From positions 37,371 to 101,370 of the forward strand of contig CAMCEN010000006.1 in assembly GCA_945873855.1 (NCBI GenBank): a DNA stretch of 64,000 nt, in the 5' to 3' direction. The stretch is from an uncultured Campylobacter sp. GTDB lineage: Bacteria > Campylobacterota > Campylobacteria > Campylobacterales > Campylobacteraceae. Numbering within the stretch: the stretch's first letter is position 1; each line of letters begins with the position of its first letter. A program made the position numbers and the translations under genes. The notes under the pieces are model-generated. The model was not told the DNA's origin and made no database searches. It was given only the letters and a program-made list of their open reading frames with translations. This document shows positions 26,933 through 32,944 of the stretch, in pieces.

Positions 26933-27030
26933 AGAATTCTAAAATTCCTAATAATATATCTTAGGAATTCTAGTTTAAATTCTAGAATTCCAAAAACAAT
27001 ACTTAGGAATTCTAGAATTCCTAAGTATTT
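26933..27030. repeat. R1 cluster before nrdA with a 32-bp perfect palindrome
   Basis: Several R1 units; 26998-27029 is a perfect 32-bp palindrome built from the R1 core plus AATACTTA/TAAGTATT. Together with elements D, E2 and R5 and an R1 pair at about 26797-26822 this fills the 680-base flgE-nrdA gap. The remaining 27031-27158 is AT-rich and must contain the nrdA promoter, which I could not pin down. Confidence 0.88.
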
Positions 27031-27158
27031 CATAAAAAATACTAAATTCACAAAGTCTCTCAAATGATATTTTAAGATTATTTTTAACTTCTTTCTATTT
27101 GATTTTAAGTATTAACAAGGCAAAATTACGCCCTTATTTTGTGAAAGAGGATATTTGT

Positions 27159-29537
27159 ATGAAAGTAGTCAAACGCAACGGCAGAACAGAAGAACTAGAC
27201 ATAGCTAAAATCAAAAAATACACAAAAGACGCAGTCGCTGGGCTAAATAATGTAAATCAAAGCGAACTAGAAGTAGACGCACAAATTCAGTTTAGAGACA
27301 TGATAAGCACAGAAGAGATTCAAAAAACGCTTATAAAAACCGCAGTAGAAAAAATAGATCTTGACCGCCCTGATTGGACTTTCGTAGCAGCTAGGCTTTT
27401 TTTATACGACCTTTATCACAAGACCACAGGCTATACGGGATACAATCATTTGCGCGATTATTTTGAGCATGGCGAAAAGGCTGGGCGTATTTTTCTAGGG
27501 CTAAAAGACAAATATGATTTAGATGAGCTAAATGCGTATATAAAGCCTGAGCGTGATTTGCAATTTACTTATCTTGGTATAAAAACGCTATATGATAGAT
27601 ACTTAATCAAAAATAGCAAGGGCGAGCCTATTGAGCTGCCCCAACAGATGTTTATGGCAATTGCCATGTTTTTAGCGCAAAATGAGCTTGATAGCATGGG
27701 CTGGGCAAAGAAATTTTATGATCTAATCAGTAAGTTTGAGGTCATGCTAGCAACTCCAACTCTAAGCAACGCTCGCACCACTCGCCACCAGCTAAGCAGC
27801 TGCTATGTAGGCTCAGCGCCTGATAATATAGAAGGCATTTTTGATAGCTATACTGAAATGGCACTTCTAAGTAAGTTTGGCGGTGGTATAGGCTGGGACT
27901 GGTGCAATGTGCGTGCGATGGGTGGTAGCATCGATGGGCATAAAAACGCAGCCGGTGGCGTGGTGCCGTTTTTAAAAATCGCAAATGATATAGCAGTAGC
28001 AGTAGATCAGCTAGGCACTCGCAAAGGCGCAATCAGCGTATATATAGAGCCGTGGCATATGGATATAGATGACTTTTTAGAACTTCGCAAAAACTCAGGC
28101 GAAGAGCGCCGCAGAACGCATGAGCTATTTCCAGCTCTATGGATAAATGATCTTTTTATGAAGCGCCTAGCAAATAATGAGCGTTGGACGCTTTTTGATC
28201 CAGCTGATACGCCTGATCTTTGCTCGCTTTATGGTGATGAGTTTGAAAAAAGATATTTAGAGTATGAAAAAGATGAAAATATCGCAAAAAGCTCGGTTTT
28301 AGCAAAAGATCTTTGGAAAAAAGTGCTTATGAATTATTTTGAGACTGGAATGCCGTTTTTGTGCTTTAAAGATACAGCAAACCGCACAAATCCAAACGAC
28401 CACAAAGGACTAATAAGAAGCTCAAATCTTTGTACTGAGATTTTCCAAAACACCGAGCCAAACTACTATAAAATCAAAATCCGCTTTAATGACGGCAGTA
28501 GCGTAAGCTATGATGAAAAAGAGCTAGTAAAGCTTGATAACGGTATCACAAAAGAAGCCAAAAAAATCACCGCCCTTGATAAGCTGGGCGGCAAAGATAT
28601 TTATATAGTAGAAAAAGAACGTTTTGAGGGCAAAACCGCAGTTTGTAATCTAGCTAGTATAAATCTAAGCAAGATAAACACAAAAGAAGATATCGAGCGA
28701 GTAGTGCCTATAGCAATTCGCATGTTAGATAATGTAATTGATCTAAACTTCTATCCGCTAGCAAAGGTAAAAGCCACAAACCTAGCAAGCCGTGCTATAG
28801 GACTTGGCGTGATGGGAGAAGCACAAATGCTAGCGCAGAAAAAAGTCGCATGGGGCAGCTACGACCATCTAAAGCTGATAGATAAAACAATGGAAAATAT
28901 AAGCTATCAAGCTATAAAAGCTAGTTCAAACCTTGCGCTTGAAAAGGGAAAATATCCTGATTTTGAAGGCTCAAAGTGGAGCAAGGGGATAATGCCTATT
29001 GATACAGCAAACAAAGCTGCTAAGGCTCTAACAAACACAGATGATCTTTTTGATGATATGGCGTGCGACTGGCAAGGGCTAAGAGAAAAGGTAAAAAAAG
29101 ACGGCATGAGAAATGGCTATCTAATGGCTATTGCGCCAACTTCAAGCATAAGCATACTTGTAGGCACAACGCAAACTATAGAGCCTGTTTATAAGCGCAA
29201 ATGGTTTGAGCAAAACCTAAGCGGTATGATACCAACAGTGGTGCCTGAGCTGAATTTAGACAACTGGGAGTTTTACACGCCTGCTTATGATCTAGATCAA
29301 AAAGTGCTAGTTAAAGCAGCAGCTGTAAGGCAAAAGTGGATAGACCAAGGTCAAAGCCTAAATATTTTTATGAGTTTAGATAAAGCAAGCGGTGGGTATC
29401 TAAATGAAATCTACACGCTTGCGTGGCAGCTAGGCGTAAAATCAACATACTACCTAAGAAGCCAAAGCGCAGAGAGCAGCCATCTTGATAATAAGCCGGT
29501 GGCTGATCGCTCAGTAGAGTGCGAGGGATGCCAGTAA
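27159..29537 (+). CDS. nrdA: Ribonucleoside-diphosphate reductase subunit alpha
   Basis: 792 residues from the ATG at 27159 (MKVVKRNGRTEELD), which follows AAAGAGGA; an upstream in-frame start at 27099 would add 20 unrelated residues and lacks a ribosome site. An N-terminal ATP-cone (about 1-95), the TPTLSNARTTRHQLSSC motif with the first active-site Cys, FGGGIGWDWCNVRAMGG, NLCTEI, CNLASINLS and the C-terminal CEGC redox pair identify a class Ia enzyme. It reduces ribonucleotides to deoxyribonucleotides. nrdB is not adjacent. A family A/B/C hairpin starts 9 bases after the stop. Confidence 0.96.
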   Translation: MKVVKRNGRTEELDIAKIKKYTKDAVAGLNNVNQSELEVDAQIQFRDMISTEEIQKTLIKTAVEKIDLDRPDWTFVAARLFLYDLYHKTTGYTGYNHLRDYFEHGEKAGRIFLGLKDKYDLDELNAYIKPERDLQFTYLGIKTLYDRYLIKNSKGEPIELPQQMFMAIAMFLAQNELDSMGWAKKFYDLISKFEVMLATPTLSNARTTRHQLSSCYVGSAPDNIEGIFDSYTEMALLSKFGGGIGWDWCNVRAMGGSIDGHKNAAGGVVPFLKIANDIAVAVDQLGTRKGAISVYIEPWHMDIDDFLELRKNSGEERRRTHELFPALWINDLFMKRLANNERWTLFDPADTPDLCSLYGDEFEKRYLEYEKDENIAKSSVLAKDLWKKVLMNYFETGMPFLCFKDTANRTNPNDHKGLIRSSNLCTEIFQNTEPNYYKIKIRFNDGSSVSYDEKELVKLDNGITKEAKKITALDKLGGKDIYIVEKERFEGKTAVCNLASINLSKINTKEDIERVVPIAIRMLDNVIDLNFYPLAKVKATNLASRAIGLGVMGEAQMLAQKKVAWGSYDHLKLIDKTMENISYQAIKASSNLALEKGKYPDFEGSKWSKGIMPIDTANKAAKALTNTDDLFDDMACDWQGLREKVKKDGMRNGYLMAIAPTSSISILVGTTQTIEPVYKRKWFEQNLSGMIPTVVPELNLDNWEFYTPAYDLDQKVLVKAAAVRQKWIDQGQSLNIFMSLDKASGGYLNEIYTLAWQLGVKSTYYLRSQSAESSHLDNKPVADRSVECEGCQ

Positions 29538-29546
29538 GGGGAATTT

Positions 29547-29743
29547 AAGGCTCAGCTTGTGGGTGCTTTTTGTCTGCCAAGTCTTGCGCAGCCCTGCGCC
29601 TTACGCAGAAGCTTCTGCTCGCTTTCTTGCGGCTTGCGCCTTAAAAAGCTATCGCAGAACTTCTGCGAACGCTATCGCTACGGCTCACAAAGGATAGCGC
29701 AGCGACTTGGCAGACAAAAATCACCTCACAATCTTAGAGCCTT
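29547..29743 (+). repeat. Large hairpin element, family A/B/C, copy B (197 bp)
   Basis: Left end AAGGCTCAGCTTGTGGGTGC and right end TCACCTCACAATCTTAGAGCCTT (positions 29721-29743) are the counterparts of copy A, with GGCTC/GAGCC replacing GGTTC/GAACC. The stem TTTTTGTCTGCCAAGTC pairs with GACTTGGCAGACAAAAA and has no similarity to the A stem. Upper stems include CGCAGAAGCTTCTGC and CGCAGAACTTCTGCG. The loop region (TTTCTTGCGGCTTGCGCCTTAAAAA) is related to that of A and C. Starts 9 bases after the nrdA stop. Confidence 0.82.
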
Positions 29744-29776
29744 TACTGCTGAAAATTCTAGAATTTCACAAAATTC

Positions 29777-29884
29777 GTCATTGCGAGGAGTGAGCGGAGC
29801 GAACGACGAAGCAATCTCATTCATTAAGCCTTTTGTTAAGACTTGAACGAGATTGCTCCCTCTGCTTTGCTCCCTCGCAATGAC
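29777..29884. repeat. R2 long inverted repeat, full copy (108 bp)
   Basis: GTCATTGCGAGGAGTGAGCG ... GAAGCAATCTC, a loop with ATTCATTAAGCC, then GAGATTGCTCCCTCTGC ... CTCGCAATGAC. The outer 11 bases are exact inverted repeats. Flanked by R1 half-sites at 29753-29767 and 29905-29916. Confidence 0.88.
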
Positions 29885-29956
29885 GGAATTTCAGCAATGA
29901 CAGAATTCTAGAATTCGCGCAGTCGTTTGGACTTCGCGGTAGCGGCAGTAAAAACA

Positions 29957-30150
29957 GGCTCCAAGATTTTTTAGTGATTTTTGTTTTTAAAGCTGCAACG
30001 CTAGCCGTGGGGCTGTGTCCACGGCAGTGGCTGGCGAAACTTTTGCGGTAGAATTTCAAGCCAAAGCGCAGAAAACTGCCGCAAAAGTTTCGCCAGAACA
30101 AGCTGGGCTGCGTAAGGCTTTAAAAGCAAAAATCACAAAAAAGCTGAGCC
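29957..30150 (-). repeat. Large hairpin element, family A/B/C, copy C (194 bp)
   Basis: Minus orientation: it begins GGCTCAGCTTTTTTGTGATT and ends CACTAAAAAATCTTGGAGCC. The end stem TTTTTTGTGATTTTTG pairs with CAAAAATCACTAAAAAA apart from one bulged base, so the wobble-rich TTGTGGG/CTCGCAA pairs of copy A are replaced by A-T pairs. Upper stem GGCGAAACTTTTGCGG pairs with CCGCAAAAGTTTCGCC. The apical TTTTCTGCGC...TTGGCTTGAAATTC loop matches copy A. Ends 28 bases before dusB. Confidence 0.82.
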
Positions 30151-30178
30151 AGCCAACAAAAAACAAATAAGTAAAAAG

Positions 30179-31102
30179 ATGATAGACTTTAAAAACAAAC
30201 CAATTTTTTTAGCCCCACTTGCTGGGCTAACCGACCTGCCTTTTCGCCAAATAGCCAAAAAATGCGGCTGTGATGTAAGCATTAGCGAGATGATAAGCGC
30301 AAACGCCCTTGCCTTTGGCAGCCAAAAAACCATAAAAATGCTAGAGCGAGCCGAGGGGGAGAGTCCCTATATCGTCCAGTTTGAGAGCAGCGATGCTAAA
30401 AATCTAGCAAAATCAGTGGAGTTTTTAAACGCTTGCGATGGCATAGAAGGCATTGATCTAAACTGCGGCTGTCCTGTGCCAAAGGTCTTTAAACAAGGAG
30501 CAGGCTCTGCGCTTTTGGGCGATCCAAAGCTGCTTTGTACTTTGATAGAAACCATTAAAAAAACCAGCAACAAACGCTACACCAGCGTAAAACTGCGCCT
30601 TGGCATAAATGAAAGTAGATTAGAGGATTTTGCAAAAGACATTGAGAGCGCTGGGGCTGATTATATCGTTATTCACGCACGCACAAGGGCAGGGGGCTTT
30701 AGCTCAGAGCCAAACTGGCAGGCAGTAAAAAACATAAAAGCAAAGCTAAAAATTCCAGTTATCGCAAATGGTAGCATTGATGAGCTAAACGCTACTAGCG
30801 TGCTAGAAAACACAGGCGCAGATGGGCTGATGATAGGACGTGGGGCTATAGGCAAGCCGTGGATTTTCTCTGTTTTAAAAGGGCGGGGCGAACCAAGCGC
30901 TGCGCAGAAAAAAGAGTTAATTTTAGAGCATTTTGCCTTGGCTTGTGAATTTTATGGCAAGCACGGCGTGGCAATGATGAGAAAGCATTTACACGAGTAT
31001 AGCAAGGGCTGCGCTGGTGCGCCTGTTTTTCGCACGAAAATAAACGCCGAAGGCGAGGCAAAAAAGGTTTTAGAGCTAATAAAAGAGTTTTTTAGCGTTT
31101 AG
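30179..31102 (+). CDS. dusB: tRNA-dihydrouridine synthase
   Basis: 307 residues. FMN TIM-barrel of the Dus family: FLAPLAGLTDLPFRQIAKKCG (about 11-31), FESSDAKNLAKSVEFL, GIDLNCGCPVPKVFKQGAGSALL (about 95-117, with the catalytic Cys), IVIHARTRAGGF, IANGSID and GLMIGRGAIGKPWIF. A C-terminal helical RNA-binding domain (about 250-307) contains MMRKHLHEYSKG. Reduces uridine in tRNA to dihydrouridine. DusB subtype is my best guess among Dus proteins. Confidence 0.9.
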   Translation: MIDFKNKPIFLAPLAGLTDLPFRQIAKKCGCDVSISEMISANALAFGSQKTIKMLERAEGESPYIVQFESSDAKNLAKSVEFLNACDGIEGIDLNCGCPVPKVFKQGAGSALLGDPKLLCTLIETIKKTSNKRYTSVKLRLGINESRLEDFAKDIESAGADYIVIHARTRAGGFSSEPNWQAVKNIKAKLKIPVIANGSIDELNATSVLENTGADGLMIGRGAIGKPWIFSVLKGRGEPSAAQKKELILEHFALACEFYGKHGVAMMRKHLHEYSKGCAGAPVFRTKINAEGEAKKVLELIKEFFSV

Positions 31103-31275
31103 AAACTCGGCAAATTCGTCATTGAGGGGCGAAGCGAAGCAAGGAATTTTAGAATTCCTAGGCTTTTTGGGGGTTAGGGGGTATTTTTTATCTTAAGGAA
31201 TTCTAGATTTTGTTTAAGAATTCTAGAATTCCCTATTATGTCATCCCTCAGTCCATTTGGGGGATCTCTCTCTAT

Positions 31276-31304
31276 GTCATCCTCGGGCTTGACCCGAGGA
31301 TCTC
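31276..31304. repeat. R3 hairpin, CCTCGGG/CCCGAGG type
   Basis: GTCATCCTCGGGCTTGACCC then GAGGATCTC. Outer GTCATCC and GGATCTC are constant; inner stem CCTCGGG...CCCGAGG. Other copies in the window use CCCCCAG/CTGGGGG or CCCCCGA/TCGGGGG instead. Confidence 0.85.
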
Positions 31305-31337
31305 TGTGTTAAGGAATTTTAGAATTCCCTAAAATTC

Positions 31338-31439
31338 GTCATTGCGATGGAGCAAAGCGACCGAAGCAATCTCGTTCAAGGCTTAATGACGGAATTCTAG
31401 GAATTTTCAATGAGATTGCTTCGCTTCGCTCGCAATGAC
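31338..31439. repeat. R2 long inverted repeat, copy with R1 in the loop
   Basis: GTCATTGCGATGGAGCAAAG ... GCAATCTC, then GGAATTCTAGGAATTTT in the loop, then GAGATTGCTTCGCTTCGCTCGCAATGAC (last positions 31412-31439). The R1 unit seems to have entered an existing R2 copy. Confidence 0.82.
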
Positions 31440-31575
31440 GGCGATTTAAAATTCCCTGTCATCCCCCAGCTTGACTGGGGGATCTCTGTGCTATGGAATT
31501 TTAGACTTGGGAATTCTAAATTCTAGGAATTCTAAAATTCCATAGAAAAATATCAAGGAATTTTAGAATAAAAAC

Positions 31576-31726
31576 GGCAATTCTAGTATCGTGGTGCTAG
31601 TGTGGCTAAACGCCTTGGAGGTGGCGCAAGGATAGAACAGATAGTTCATCCTAAGCCACCTCTTAAAGGCGATTAGTTCGCACCCAGCGGGTTGCGCAGC
31701 AAAATAGTGCTGCGAGACGAATTGCC
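31576..31726 (+). repeat. Large hairpin element E, copy E1 (151 bp)
   Basis: Constant ends: 31576-31604 (GGCAATTCTAGTATCGTGGT...) and 31681-31726 (CACCCAGCGGG...GAGACGAATTGCC). The 76-base centre (31605-31680) holds a 22-base constant apical hairpin at 31630-31651 (GGATAGAACAGATAG...). It sits on a stem that is perfect in three blocks: CTAA 31606-31609 with TTAG 31673-31676, CGCCTT 31611-31616 with AAGGCG 31666-31671, GAGGTGGC 31618-31625 with GCCACCTC 31655-31662. The right flank has a CGCAGCA-AAATAG-TGCTGCG hairpin. It ends 30 bases before recO. Confidence 0.88.
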
Positions 31727-31756
31727 AAAATAAAGAAATTGCCAAAAAAGGTAAAT

Positions 31757-32374
31757 ATGCAAGGTTACATTCTACAAACCAAACCCGTCCGTGACGAAGA
31801 CCTGCTCGTGTGGATTCTCACCCCTGCTAGGCTAGTTTGCTGCTACCGCTTTTATGGGGCTAGGCATGGGGCGATTTCGCAGGGTTTTAAGCTAGATTTT
31901 GAGCTTGAGCAAAAGGCTGGATTTTTGCCGCATTTAAAGGGCACTATGCACTTAGGGCTTGCGTGGCTGCATGATAGGGAGCGGCTGCTTGCGTGGCAGA
32001 GTTTTTTGCGCGTTTTGTGGACGCATCTAAAAGACAGCGATGAGTGCGAGGAGTTTTATTTTCTTTTGCTTGAGGACTGCGCCAAAAGGCTAGAGCGGCA
32101 AAATCCCAAAAGAGCGTTATTAGAGGCTTATTTGCAGCTTTTAGCATTTGAGGGGCGGCTAAGCAGAGAAGCGCAGTGCTTTTTGTGCGCTAGAAATGTC
32201 GCTGAGAATGAGCTGTGCGTGGCTAGAGGCTTTTTGCTAGCTCACAAAACCTGCCTTGGCAAAAACAGCTTTGAGACACAGAGGGTGCTAAATGCTTTTA
32301 AGCAAAAATCTTGTATAAATCTAAGCGATGATGAGGTCGCTAAACTCTACTATATAATGCTTGAAGGCTTATAG
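31757..32374 (+). CDS. recO: DNA repair protein RecO
   Basis: 205 residues from ATG 31757 (MQGYILQTKPVRDEDLLVWILTP), with AAAAAGG 5 bases upstream; an upstream TTG at 31739 is less likely. The N-terminal OB-fold (about 1-75, with RFYGARHGAISQGFKLDFELEQ) and a C-terminal helical part with a Cys pair (CFLCARN, about 157-163) are as in Campylobacter RecO, which is shorter than the E. coli protein. Helps load RecA at gaps with RecR. More GC-rich than its neighbours. Confidence 0.88.
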   Translation: MQGYILQTKPVRDEDLLVWILTPARLVCCYRFYGARHGAISQGFKLDFELEQKAGFLPHLKGTMHLGLAWLHDRERLLAWQSFLRVLWTHLKDSDECEEFYFLLLEDCAKRLERQNPKRALLEAYLQLLAFEGRLSREAQCFLCARNVAENELCVARGFLLAHKTCLGKNSFETQRVLNAFKQKSCINLSDDEVAKLYYIMLEGL

Positions 32375-32392
32375 ATGATTTTTGTGGCTGCT

Positions 32393-32545
32393 ATTTTTTG
32401 GGGGTGTGGGGGTATTTTTATTAGGGAATTCTAGATTAAGGAATTCTAGAATAAGAATTCTAGAATTCCCTGTCATCCCCAAGCTTGACTGGGGATCTCT
32501 ATGGAATTCTAGAATTCCTTAATAAATTTGCTTAGGAATTTTAGA
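32393..32545. repeat. R4, R1 and R3 repeats after recO
   Basis: R4-type TTTTTTGGGGGTGTGGGGGT (32393-32420), three R1 units (about 32425-32470), an R3 copy at 32472-32499 (GTCATCCCCAAGCTTGACTG, then GGGATCTC) and further R1 half-sites to 32545. No coding potential. Confidence 0.85.
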
Positions 32546-32550
32546 TTTTT

Positions 32551-32640
32551 GCTCGCTTTAGTGGGGCAAGCCCCACTGCTCGCAAATTTTTAAGGGCTAC
32601 GCCCTAGACCCTTAGGGGCTGCCGCCCCTAAAACCCCGCT
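32551..32640 (-). repeat. R5 repeat with hairpin cassette, copy 2 (90 bp)
   Basis: Reverse orientation relative to copy 1. The constant half (AGCGGGGTTTTAGGGGCGGC and on to GTAGCCCT) is nearly identical, followed by TTTGCGAGC, a different hairpin (AGTGGGGC-TT-GCCCCACT) and AAAGCGAGC. Thus the short terminal stem is exchanged between copies while GCGAGC flanks are retained. Confidence 0.85.
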
Positions 32641-32944
32641 AAATTTTAGAATTCTCCATCACAATGACGGAATTTTAGATGGAATTTTGAACGGAATTTT
32701 GGACGAGATTGCTTCGGCTTTTTCAAAGCCTCGCAATGACGGCGATTTGATGAGATCCTCGGGTCAAGCTGGGGGATGACAAAAAACGCAAGTCCGAGGA
32801 TGACACGGTAGAGAATTCAAGTTTAGGAAATTCTAGATTAAGGAATTCTAGATTAAGGAATTCAAGTTTAAGAATTTTAGATTTGGAATTCTAGATTAAG
32901 GAATTCTAGAATTCCTAAGTAAAATACCCCCTAACCCCTAAAAA
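32641..32944. repeat. Mixed R2/R3/R1/R4 region before feoB
   Basis: Degenerate R2 (right half 32705-32740 with GAGATTGCTTCGGCTTTTTC), an R3 whose two arms do not match (32752-32780), a half R3 (32788-32804), six R1 half- or full units (32813-32916) and R4 in reverse (ATACCCCCTAACCCCTAAAA, 32925-32944). R4 ends where the feoB stop codon begins. Confidence 0.85.

Larger units (their letters stand above)
31106..31560. repeat. Mixed R1/R2/R3/R4 repeat region between dusB and recO
   Basis: No gene in this stretch. Contents in order: R2 fragment (31115-31137), R1, R4 (31164-31189), R1 pair (about 31197-31232), R3 copies at 31240-31269 and 31276-31304, R1, a full R2 (31338-31439) with an R1 half-site in its loop, R3 at 31458-31486, and R1 units to 31560. 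The E1 hairpin follows. Confidence 0.88.

Noticed and set aside
29559..29846. 95-residue plus-strand open frame after nrdA
   Set aside because: It lies wholly within hairpin copy B and R2; its composition follows the inverted repeats (repeated Arg/Leu/Ser runs) and there is no ribosome-binding site.
31276..31304. R3 as an ordinary Rho-independent terminator
   Set aside because: The hairpin is followed by ATCTCTG without a T-run, copies occur in both orientations far from gene ends, and the flanks are constant.
21789..31726. Retron msr-msd or IS200/IS605 end for elements A-E
   Set aside because: Inverted ends and a structured centre recall retron RNA or Y1-transposon ends, but there is no reverse transcriptase or Y1 transposase gene anywhere in the window and no known consensus matched. 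Kept only as a search suggestion.
31563..31745. 60-residue minus-strand frame in element E1
   Set aside because: The frame is not conserved in E2, although the DNA ends and loop are; the structure is conserved, not the peptide.
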